NCBI GenBank assembly: GCA_934746785.1
Contig: CAKVFO010000165.1
Coordinates: 1 to 7,040, forward strand
Direction: 5' to 3'
Source: an uncultured Clostridium sp.
GTDB lineage: Bacteria > Bacillota > Clostridia > Clostridiales > Clostridiaceae
DNA length: 7,040 bases
Shown: one piece after another, positions 1 to 4,942 of the stretch
Numbering within the stretch: position 1 is the first letter of the stretch
Layout: every line of letters starts with the position of its first letter
The notes under the pieces: generated by a model
Databases searched by the model: none
Seen by the model: the letters and a program-made list of their open reading frames with translations, nothing else
Told to the model about the DNA's origin: nothing
Program-made: the position numbers and the translations under genes

Positions 1-127
1 GTATATCTTCCTTGAGAGTATATTTGTAATGCGAGTTTTATTAGAATGCAGGAATGAAGGAACAAAATTCTAAATCGCAGGCTCTTAGAATTTGGAATGG
101 AATATATATTTTAATTACAAATTTTTT
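1..127 (+). repeat. Repeat copy A: end of a 75-bp unit plus tail
   Basis: Bases 1-45 match the last 45 bases of the forward 75-bp unit seen in full at 289-363, and 46-127 are a tail element. Bases 1-77 are identical to 319-395, an exact 77-bp direct repeat at an offset of 318. The tail contains the inverted repeat AAATTCTAA (65-73) / TTAGAATTT (85-93), also kept in the copies at 383-410 and 615-643. The repeat continues off the left edge of the window. No reading frame of note crosses it. Confidence 0.85.
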
Positions 128-129
128 AG

Positions 130-155
130 GCTGAACCGTGGGTTCAGCTTTTTTT
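130..155 (+). terminator. Rho-independent terminator
   Basis: An 8-bp perfect stem, GCTGAACC (130-137) and GGTTCAGC (141-148), closes a 3-nt loop and is followed by seven T (149-155). The T run is only on the plus-strand side, so it would end a plus-strand transcript entering from left of the window. It sits at the end of repeat copy A, where copies B and C carry a different G/C-rich hairpin. Confidence 0.9.
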
Positions 156-205
156 GTTGGTTTTGGGATTTAATAGAGGAGTAACTGAAGATTAGTTGTT
201 GGGGA

Positions 206-363
206 ATGCAGAAGTGAGTGTATTTGGGGATGAGAGTATATCTTTCTTGAGGGATTATCTCGAATCAAAGACTCTGCAGAATGCAGAAATGCAGAAGCGA
301 GTGTACTTGGGAATGAGGGTATATCTTCCTTGAGAGTATATTTGTAATGCGAGTTTTATTAGA
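206..363 (+). repeat. Two forward 75-bp repeat units
   Basis: The word ATGCAG recurs at 206, 281, 289 and 364, giving two intervals of exactly 75 bp (206-280 and 289-363) separated by 8 bases. The first ~50 bases of the two units align closely (for example GAGTGTATTTGGGGATGAG against GAGTGTACTTGGGAATGAG); the last 25 have diverged in the first unit. The same unit is found reverse-complemented in the array at 748-1122. No gene is seen here. Confidence 0.8.
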
Positions 364-440
364 ATGCAGGAATGAAGGAACAAAATTCTAAATCGTACCT
401 CTTAGAATTTAGAATGAATATATATTTTAATTACAAATTT
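289..440 (+). repeat. Repeat copy B: full 75-bp unit plus tail
   Basis: This is the most complete forward copy: a 75-bp unit (289-363) followed by the tail (364-440). The tail aligns with 46-127 and 601-674 and holds the AAATTCTAA (383-391) / TTAGAATTT (402-410) inverted repeat. Directly after it a short G/C-rich imperfect hairpin, GGGAGGCTTGTCTACCCCC (446-464), occupies the place of the terminator in copy A. Confidence 0.8.
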
Positions 441-483
441 ATAAAGGGAGGCTTGTCTACCCCCAGCACCCTATAAAATAAAA

Positions 484-502
484 GAAACTCTTGAAGAGTT
501 TC
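484..502. repeat. Inverted repeat, 7-bp stem
   Basis: GAAACTC (484-490) and GAGTTTC (496-502) form a perfect stem around TTGAA. A related 19-mer with three changes lies at 718-736, at the equivalent position after copy C. There is no T run on either side, so it is not a typical terminator; it may be part of the dispersed repeat. Confidence 0.6.
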
Positions 503-600
503 GTACATAACTCTTCACTAGAGCTTTAGCTCTAATTTCACCGAAGCTTGCTTCAATATCACATAGCTTTATATAATTAACAGCAACATGTTGTTTAGTG
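503..600. other. Non-coding stretch with short palindromes
   Basis: No gene is seen. Three small inverted repeats occur in a row: TAGAGC/GCTCTA with a TTTA loop (519-534), GAAGC/GCTTC with a TT loop (543-554) and the palindrome CAACATGTTG (584-593). None has a terminator-type T run. The density of small hairpins suggests structured non-coding sequence or decayed repeat, but no function can be assigned. Confidence 0.4.
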
Positions 601-674
601 TGCAGGAATCAAGAAAATTCTAAATTATAGGCTCTTAGAATTTAGAAATGAATATACATTTTAATTACAAATTA
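601..674 (+). repeat. Repeat copy C: tail only
   Basis: This copy aligns with the tails at 46-127 and 364-440, starting at TGCAGGAAT and keeping the inverted repeat AAATTCTAA (615-623) / TTAGAATTT (635-643). It lacks the 75-bp unit upstream and has a few base changes and small indels. It is followed by a G6/C6 hairpin. Confidence 0.75.
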
Positions 675-679
675 ATTGA

Positions 680-715
680 GGGGGGCATGTCCGCCCCCCC
701 ATCATCATATGATGA
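680..715. repeat. G/C hairpin plus adjacent 14-bp palindrome
   Basis: GGGGGGC (680-686) and GCCCCCC (693-699) form a 7-bp all-G/C stem with loop ATGTCC, remarkable in AT-rich DNA. Two bases later lies the perfect palindrome TCATCATATGATGA (702-715). No T run follows on either strand, so a Rho-independent terminator is not supported; a pausing or transcript-stabilising structure is possible. Confidence 0.7.
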
Positions 716-747
716 AAGAAATTCTGCAAGAGTTTCAACATTAAATT

Positions 748-1122
748 TCTGCATTCTAAATATACTTTCATTACAAATAGATTACCAAGGAAAGTATACT
801 ACCATTAAAAGAAAAACTTACGTCTGCATTCTAAATACACTTTCATTACAAATAGATTACCAAGGAAAGTATACTACCATTAAAAGAAAAACTTACGTCT
901 GCATTCTAAATATACTTTCATTACAAATAAACTACCAAGGAAAGTATACTATCATTAAAAGAAAAACTTGCGTCTGCATTCTAAATACATTTTCATTACA
1001 GATAGACTACCAAGGAAAGTACACTATAATTAAAAGAAAGGCTTGAGTCTGCATTCTAAATATACTTTGGTTACAGATACGCTCCCAAGGAAAATATACT
1101 ATCCTTAAAGGAAAGACTTACG
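748..1122 (-). repeat. Tandem array of five 75-bp units
   Basis: TCTGCATT recurs at 748, 823, 898, 973, 1048 and 1123, so there are five complete units with an exact 75-bp period and the first bases of a sixth. Units 1 and 2 differ at one base; units 3 and 4 at a few; unit 5, next to the minus-strand gene, is the most diverged. Read on the minus strand, the unit aligns with the forward units at 206-363 (shared blocks include CTTCCTTG, TATTTGTAATG and TAGAATGCAG). Because 75 is divisible by three, a plus-strand frame stays open through units 1-4, but it has no ribosome binding site and the changes do not favour silent positions. Confidence 0.92.
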
Positions 1123-1129
1123 TCTGCAT

Positions 1130-1692
1130 TTATTGTTTATCTCCAGGGCATGGAGGACAGGCAGGGAAATCTATTTGGAATATCATAGATATACAATAAA
1201 CAGAATGGCAAGGAAGATTAAAATCAGCTTCATAATCATCATAACATTCAGGATTGCCATTCTTTTTTAATTTTCTAACTTCAAGTTTATACGGAGTGCC
1301 GCCATAAAAAACGTCACAGCGTTTTACAGGTAATCCAGTTTTAGCGTTAAATAACTTGAAGTTTTCACAAGTACATATATTCATAAGCTTTAAATTAATA
1401 GGAGATTCAACAGATAAAGTGTCAACAACAGTTGAATCATTATTACAAGCTTTATAAGTTAACTCACCATAGTTACCAAAAACAAGAGTATAAACAATGT
1501 CGTCACCTTTGCCTGGTAAAGTTCCAGGAACACATTCTGCTTCTGTATTAGAGTATTTATGACCAAAGATTTTAACTTCTCCATAAACTACAACAGGTTC
1601 AGGATTTGTAACTGGACAATTAATAACTTTACCATAAAGGTTTACATTATCTTTAAAGTTAATTTGTGATTTTTTTTCTTTTCTGTAGCCAT
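1130..1692 (-). CDS. Cysteine-rich protein of unknown function, frameshifted in an A8 run
   Basis: I do not recognise the family. ATG at 1692 has an excellent AAGGAGG (1702-1708) nine bases upstream, but its frame stops after 16 codons (TAA at 1642-1644). Just before that, a run of eight A in the mRNA (plus-strand T at 1670-1677) permits a shift. With one extra A, or a -1 ribosomal slip, the frame runs without interruption to the TAA at 1130, giving about 187 aa. The piece downstream of ATG 1384 (84 aa) has no ribosome binding site and is the C-terminal part, not a gene of its own. The full product has no signal peptide or membrane segment, about ten cysteines including CTC, a PCHSVYC stretch and a CPPCPGDKQ C-terminus, and a Lys-rich start. 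The coding text is otherwise clean, so a sequencing error, recoding or a recent mutation are all possible. The stop codon abuts the 75-bp array, and no conventional terminator is seen downstream. Confidence 0.7.
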
Positions 1693-1727
1693 AATATATA
1701 GCCTCCTTGATTTTAATGTTACAATTT

Positions 1728-1756
1728 ATAATATGAAGAAAATGTTAAATAGTGAA
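1728..1756 (-). promoter_or_regulatory. Possible sigma-A promoter for the gene at 1130-1692
   Basis: On the minus strand, TTCACT (1751-1756) and TATTAT (1728-1733) are separated by 17 bases, 4/6 and 5/6 matches to the consensus, and lie about 20 bases upstream of the AAGGAGG. AT-rich sequence makes chance matches likely, so this is tentative. Confidence 0.4.
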
Positions 1757-1765
1757 AGATGAAAA

Positions 1766-1783
1766 GTATAAATTTATTTATAC
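1766..1783. promoter_or_regulatory. Inverted repeat upstream of the minus-strand promoter
   Basis: GTATAAAT (1766-1773), TT, ATTTATAC (1776-1783) is a perfect 8-bp inverted repeat lying ten bases upstream of the proposed -35 of the gene at 1130-1692. The position suits an operator, but the composition is low-complexity AT and the regulator is unknown. Confidence 0.3.
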
Positions 1784-1968
1784 AATGTTAAGTTTTGAAA
1801 AAAGAGACAAAAAAAGGGGAGAGAAAAAATTATAATACCTAATGAATAAAATATCTTATGATGGTTAAAATAACTAATGTGAAGATAAAGTTTTATTTAA
1901 TAATATCAAAAAAACTATTATATACACTTAATATATTTTAAAAGTGTAAAAATATATTAAATATTTTC
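1784..1968. other. AT-rich intergenic region, nothing recognised
   Basis: This is the spacer between the divergently transcribed minus-strand gene (start 1692) and the zinc-ribbon gene (start 2107). It is made of A/T runs with one purine-rich block (about 1800-1826). I see no gene, RNA or strong inverted repeat in it. Confidence 0.5.
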
Positions 1969-1997
1969 TTGTAAAAAATAAAAATATAATGTATAAT
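1969..1997 (+). promoter_or_regulatory. Sigma-A promoter of the zinc-ribbon gene
   Basis: TTGTAA (1969-1974) and a perfect TATAAT (1992-1997) are spaced by 17 bases. Transcription from here would give a leader of about 100 nt before the ATG at 2107. A second TATAAT at 2023-2028 lacks a good -35 element. Confidence 0.65.
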
Positions 1998-2106
1998 TAT
2001 CTTTGTAAAAAAATTTACATAATATAATAAAAGATTAATTTTGTATAGTTTTCTCTTAATTGTAGAGACCTTTATATTTTAGTCTTTTGATTAGGAGGAA
2101 AGTATA

Positions 2107-2262
2107 ATGACAGATAAGACAATTGTATGTAAAGATTGTGGAAACGAATTCGTATTCTCAGTAGGAGAACAAGAATTCTTCAAAGAAAAAGGATTCGATA
2201 ACGATCCAGTTAGATGCCCAGCTTGTAGAAAAGCTAAAAAGGCTCAAAACAACAGAAGATAG
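2107..2262 (+). CDS. Small zinc-ribbon protein
   Basis: This 51-aa protein has two CxxC knuckles: C8-K-D-C11 and C37-P-A-C40. They are separated by the conserved-looking segment EFVFSVGEQEFFKEKGF, and a basic tail (RKAKKAQNNRR) follows. The arrangement matches the small stand-alone zinc-ribbon proteins common in clostridia, in which four cysteines bind one zinc ion. The fold and basic tail suggest contact with nucleic acid or with a protein partner, but the role is not known. The start is set by AGGAGG at 2093-2098, eight bases before ATG. The gene stands alone: it has its own promoter at 1969-1997 and a terminator right after the stop. Confidence 0.9.
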   Translation: MTDKTIVCKDCGNEFVFSVGEQEFFKEKGFDNDPVRCPACRKAKKAQNNRR

Positions 2263-2271
2263 TTGTAAGTT

Positions 2272-2304
2272 AAAGCTGCAGAGTAATCTGTAGCTTTTAT
2301 TTTT
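2272..2304 (+). terminator. Terminator of the zinc-ribbon gene
   Basis: AAAGCTGCAGA (2272-2282) pairs with TCTGTAGCTTT (2287-2297), an 11-bp stem with one G-T wobble and a GTAA tetraloop. A T-rich tail follows (T4, A, T5). It begins ten bases after the stop codon at 2262. Confidence 0.88.
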
Positions 2305-2336
2305 AAGGAAATTATATTAGCCTTATATTTTAACAT

Positions 2337-2378
2337 AAAAATAGACAACTAACTTCTAAAACAAAGTCAGCTGTCTAT
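2337..2378 (-). terminator. Terminator of the double-glycine peptide gene
   Basis: Arms 2364-2378 and 2341-2355 form a 15-bp stem with an 8-nt loop. On the minus strand the two imperfect positions are G-T wobbles, whereas on the plus strand they would be A-C mismatches. The minus-strand side continues into T (complement of A 2337-2340). Both signs say it serves the minus-strand gene at 2450-2602. Confidence 0.8.
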
Positions 2379-2383
2379 AGTTT

Positions 2384-2423
2384 GAGATGAATCTTGTTAA
2401 TTACAAGAATCATTTCTTTTTTT
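2384..2423 (+). terminator. Second plus-strand terminator
   Basis: Arms 2384-2397 and 2403-2416 form a 14-bp stem with one A-A mismatch and one G-T wobble around the loop TAATT. Seven T follow (2417-2423). It faces the peptide gene and would stop plus-strand read-through that passed the terminator at 2272-2304. Confidence 0.75.
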
Positions 2424-2449
2424 ATACTACTTAGTTGTTTGTTTGATTA

Positions 2450-2602
2450 CTATCTTCTTTTTCTATAAGTATATACGTTATAGCCTCTAAGATTAGCAAC
2501 AGTTACAGCATTTCTGTAGTTTTTGTTCGCTTGTTTTATTAAGTATGAATTTGAATATCCACCATTAACATTTTGTAGAGTTTCTAAAGATAATTCTTTC
2601 AT
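2450..2602 (-). CDS. Double-glycine leader peptide (candidate bacteriocin or signalling peptide)
   Basis: The 50-aa product starts MKELSLETLQNVNGG. Counted back from the cleavage site this gives L-12, S-11, L-7, V-4, G-2 and G-1, the hallmark of leaders cut by C39-peptidase ABC exporters (class II bacteriocins, ComC-type pheromones). The 35-residue core after Gly15 has eight Lys/Arg, no Asp/Glu, no Cys, six Tyr, and ends in RKRR. A lantibiotic or disulfide-bonded pediocin is therefore unlikely; a linear cationic bacteriocin or secreted signal is more plausible. The start is fixed by AAGGAGG (2611-2617), eight bases before ATG. No exporter, immunity protein or histidine kinase is visible in the window, so it is an orphan here. 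It is transcribed in the same direction as the GNAT gene 187 bases upstream, and I found no convincing promoter between them. Its own terminator is at 2337-2378. Function is inferred from the leader only. Confidence 0.8.
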   Translation of the reverse strand: MKELSLETLQNVNGGYSNSYLIKQANKNYRNAVTVANLRGYNVYTYRKRR

Positions 2603-2789
2603 AAATCACACCTCCTTAAATTAAATTGTACTTAAATACAAGGAAATATTAACATATAATCCAATATATTGAAAAAATAAATCGGAAGGGAATTGTTTTA
2701 CTTCGTAAATATATAGAAAGTTTACACAAAAGAAATAAAGTTTGAAAAGTACTTATAACATATGAACCTTAGGATAAAGGTAATATAAT

Positions 2790-3311
2790 CTACTTTTTAA
2801 TGATTGTATAATGACAAGTTCTATACTCATTCATTAATTCACAAAAATAATTTTCTTCAGTATGGTCATATTTAAATCCGCACTTCTCCTGAACTCTTTT
2901 TGATTTTGTATTTCCATCATAATAGCCGCACCATAAAGTTTTTATATTAAGATCATCAGACGCATATCTTATAATCTCATTAACAGCTTCGGGTATTAGA
3001 CCTTGTCCCCAATAAGGCTTTCCAATCCAATAGCCAATTTCAGCTTCAGTATTATCCTTTGCAATACTGCTTACACTTCCAATCATTAATCCAATGCTTC
3101 CTATAGGTTCATTGGTTTCTCTTAAAACAATAGCATAAGTTTCATCTCCTGATAAGGCAGTTTTTATTACTCTAAGACTGTCTTCAACGCTTGTATGAAC
3201 AGGCCATCCTGCAATAGGGCCCACATCAGGGTCTTTTGCATATTTGTAAAGACTTTCAGCATCTTCATCCTTCCATGGACGTAGAATTAATCTCTCTGTA
3301 GTTAAAATCAT
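2790..3311 (-). CDS. GNAT family N-acetyltransferase, RimJ/RimL type
   Basis: A 173-aa single-domain acetyltransferase, the usual length for this branch, which moves acetyl from acetyl-CoA to an amino group (ribosomal protein N-termini, or in relatives small molecules and antibiotics). The N-terminus MILTTERLILRPWKDEDAE is typical of the RimJ/RimL group. The acetyl-CoA-binding region is EIGYWIGKPYWGQG at about 91-104, followed by the helix LIPEAVNEIIRYA. The late motif NTKSKRVQEKCGF (134-146) is the classic C-terminal signature. I take ATG at 3311 as start because AAGGAGG lies at 3318-3324, six bases upstream; an in-frame GTG at 3332 would put this ribosome binding site inside the gene. The substrate cannot be predicted. 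The gene is divergent from the importer operon and no clear terminator follows it. Confidence 0.92.
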   Translation of the reverse strand: MILTTERLILRPWKDEDAESLYKYAKDPDVGPIAGWPVHTSVEDSLRVIKTALSGDETYAIVLRETNEPIGSIGLMIGSVSSIAKDNTEAEIGYWIGKPYWGQGLIPEAVNEIIRYASDDLNIKTLWCGYYDGNTKSKRVQEKCGFKYDHTEENYFCELMNEYRTCHYTIIKK

Positions 3312-3361
3312 ACTATACCTCCTTACATTCACATTAATTAGAGTATATCATAAAGGTCTAA

Positions 3362-3390
3362 ATTATATTATAGTCTTTTTCTATTTTGAA
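3362..3390 (-). promoter_or_regulatory. Promoter of the GNAT gene
   Basis: On the minus strand, TTCAAA (3385-3390) and a perfect TATAAT (3362-3367) are separated by 17 bases. The ribosome binding site begins about 40 bases downstream. Confidence 0.6.
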
Positions 3391-3482
3391 CATAATTGAA
3401 AGATGAATAAAAAGTATTTAGTATAGCTTAAAAAGAAAAAGAATTCAAAAAGGAATTATATATAGTATACACATAAAAATAT

Positions 3483-3504
3483 TTGCGAAAATGGTGTCGA
3501 AAAT
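3483..3504 (+). promoter_or_regulatory. Possible tandem Spo0A-type boxes
   Basis: TGTCGAA (3495-3501) is a perfect match to the Spo0A box core TGNCGAA, and TTGCGAA twelve bases upstream (3483-3489) matches six of seven. Both sit inside a 12-bp direct repeat of CGAAAAT (3486-3492, 3498-3504), about 100 bases upstream of the proposed importer promoter. CGAA is also the core of the purine repressor box, so the regulator is uncertain. Confidence 0.35.
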
Positions 3505-3539
3505 ACAAAAAATGTAAAAACTGAAGATTATATCATAAC

Positions 3540-3562
3540 GGTTTCGCTTAAAAAACGAACCT
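3540..3562. promoter_or_regulatory. Imperfect inverted repeat upstream of the importer operon
   Basis: GGTTTCG (3540-3546) and CGAACC (3556-3561) form an inverted repeat with one bulged T, around an A-rich centre. It lies roughly 40 bases upstream of the -35 at 3599. The position suits a regulator site; the CGAAC half resembles a purine repressor half-site, but the spacing does not fit a standard PurBox pair. Confidence 0.3.
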
Positions 3563-3598
3563 AAAATAAAAAATGATTAAAAATAATCGTATAAACTA

Positions 3599-3627
3599 TT
3601 GCAAAAATTCCGATATGAATATACAAT
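3599..3627 (+). promoter_or_regulatory. Promoter of the BMP importer operon
   Basis: TTGCAA (3599-3604) and TACAAT (3622-3627) are separated by 17 bases (4/6 and 5/6 matches). A leader of about 75 nt would precede the ATG at 3707. I looked for a purine riboswitch in this leader and saw neither its conserved core nor a stable stem. Confidence 0.55.
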
Positions 3628-3706
3628 TGTATCAAGAAATCAAAATAAATATAAATTACAAAGAAAAAGTATATCACATTAAAACGCATTGTTTGGAGGA
3701 TTACAG

Positions 3707-4804
3707 ATGAAAAAGAAATTATTATCATTATTAATGGCATCTACAATAGGTTTAGGATTACTAACTGGATGTGGAAGTACAAATTCAGATTCAGCTGAAG
3801 GTTCAGCTAAAATAGGAATGGTTACAGATGCTGGAAGAATTGATGACAAATCATTTAATCAAGGAAGCTGGGAAGGTATTCAGAGAAGTAAAGATGAATT
3901 AGGAACTGATATTAAATATCTTAAGCCAGAGGGAACAACCATTGCTGATTATTCAACAAAAATAAAAGATTTATATGATGGAGGATACAAATTTATAGTA
4001 ACTCCAGGATTTAAGTTTGAAGGAGCTATATTTGAAGCTCAAGATAAGTATAAAGATGCAAAATTTGTACTTATAGATGGGGTTCCAAACAATGGAAAGA
4101 ATGGAGACGAGAATGTTTCTAAAATAGGGGAAAATACTGTAGCAGTAAGTTATGCAGAACATGAAGCAGGTTTCATGGCTGGAGTTGCAGCATCACTTGA
4201 ACTTAAAGAAGGAGATTTAGGATTCTTAGGTGGTATGGAATCATCAGCAGTTCAAAAGTTTAACTGGGGATTCCAACAAGGTGTAGCTTATGCTAATGAA
4301 ACTTTTGGAACTAAGATGACTATAAAAGAAGAAAATGTTCAATATCAAGGTTCATTTGATAGTCCAGAAGCTGGTCAACAAATAGCAGCTACAATGTTTG
4401 ATAGAGGAGTTAAAGCAGTATTTGCAGCAGCAGGTGGTACTGGAACAGGTGCTATAACTGAAGCGAAAGCTAGACAAACTAAGGGTGAAAATGTATGGGT
4501 AATAGGAGTAGATTCAGATCAATATGATGAAGGAATCTATGCAGATGGAAAATCAGCTATCTTAACATCAGCAATGAAGAAGATAGATCAAACTACATAC
4601 AGCTTAATTAAAGATTTAGTTGAAAAGAATGAATTCCCAGGTGGACAACAATTAGTATTAACTGCTTCAGAAGATTGTGTTGGTCTTCCAGAAAAGAATC
4701 CAAACTTAAGCGCAGACACAACTGCAAAATGTGATGAAGTATTTGCAAAGATTAAGAGCGGTGAAATTAAAGTATCTTCTGCAAAGGGAAACTTAATTAA
4801 GTAA
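3707..4804 (+). CDS. BMP-family substrate-binding lipoprotein of a nucleoside ABC importer
   Basis: A 365-aa protein of the Med/PnrA/NupN type that captures the ligand, in studied relatives usually a purine or other nucleoside, outside the membrane and delivers it to the permeases. It begins with a lipoprotein signal (MKKKLLSLLM, hydrophobic core, lipobox LTGC with acylated Cys22) and a Ser/Asp linker. The mature domain carries the family marks DDKSFN (46-51), EAGFMAGV (153-160), GGMESSAVQKF (175-185), GGTGTGA (243-249) and GVDSDQYDEG (267-276). Length is normal. ATG at 3707 is chosen because GGAGG (3695-3699) lies seven bases upstream; a TTG at 3689 would place that site inside the gene. It is followed by the matching ATPase and permease genes. 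Exact substrate is inferred from the family: nucleosides most likely, though some relatives bind riboflavin. Confidence 0.95.
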   Translation: MKKKLLSLLMASTIGLGLLTGCGSTNSDSAEGSAKIGMVTDAGRIDDKSFNQGSWEGIQRSKDELGTDIKYLKPEGTTIADYSTKIKDLYDGGYKFIVTPGFKFEGAIFEAQDKYKDAKFVLIDGVPNNGKNGDENVSKIGENTVAVSYAEHEAGFMAGVAASLELKEGDLGFLGGMESSAVQKFNWGFQQGVAYANETFGTKMTIKEENVQYQGSFDSPEAGQQIAATMFDRGVKAVFAAAGGTGTGAITEAKARQTKGENVWVIGVDSDQYDEGIYADGKSAILTSAMKKIDQTTYSLIKDLVEKNEFPGGQQLVLTASEDCVGLPEKNPNLSADTTAKCDEVFAKIKSGEIKVSSAKGNLIK

Positions 4805-4815
4805 TTAGTTATTAG

Positions 4816-4841
4816 AAGGGGGGGAATTTCCTACCCCTTTT
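4816..4841 (+). terminator. Intercistronic hairpin after the lipoprotein gene
   Basis: AAGGGG (4816-4821) and CCCCTT (4834-4839) form a stem, with inner GGAA/TTCC pairing possible, starting 12 bases after the stop codon. Only four T follow, so it is probably a partial terminator or a 3'-end stabiliser that leaves lipoprotein mRNA in excess over the downstream genes. Confidence 0.55.
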
Positions 4842-4883
4842 ATTAATACCTAGAAAAGTATAGAATTTCTTGTATATAAATGC

Positions 4884-4913
4884 TTGGATTTAGCAGTTTC
4901 TAAGGTGTATAGA
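4884..4913 (+). promoter_or_regulatory. Possible internal promoter before the ATPase gene
   Basis: TTGGAT (4884-4889) and TATAGA (4908-4913) with an 18-base spacer lie in the 138-base gap between lipoprotein and ATPase genes. Both hexamers are only 4/6 matches, so this is weak. Confidence 0.25.
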
Positions 4914-4942
4914 TAAAAAGTAAATTCACGGGAGGATGTAAA

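Noticed and set aside
648..1046. A 132-codon plus-strand open frame with 25-residue repeats
   Set aside because: It starts inside a repeat tail without a ribosome binding site. It stays open only because the 75-bp period is divisible by three, and changes between units alter amino acids freely.
748..1122. CRISPR array
   Set aside because: The repeats are contiguous with no unique spacers, the unit is 75 bp and diverging, and no cas gene is present.
1130..1384. An independent 84-aa gene starting at ATG 1384
   Set aside because: There is no ribosome binding site before 1384, and the same frame continues with coding-like sequence upstream to the A8 run and a good start at 1692.
2764..2779. Terminator after the acetyltransferase gene
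   Set aside because: The ACCTT/AAGGT stem is only five base pairs and has no T run on the minus strand.
3628..3706. Purine riboswitch in the importer leader
   Set aside because: The conserved purine aptamer core and its paired stems are not seen; the leader is short and A-rich.
3971..4162. Minus-strand open frame inside the lipoprotein gene
   Set aside because: It is antisense to a well-supported BMP-family gene and has no ribosome binding site or recognisable domain.
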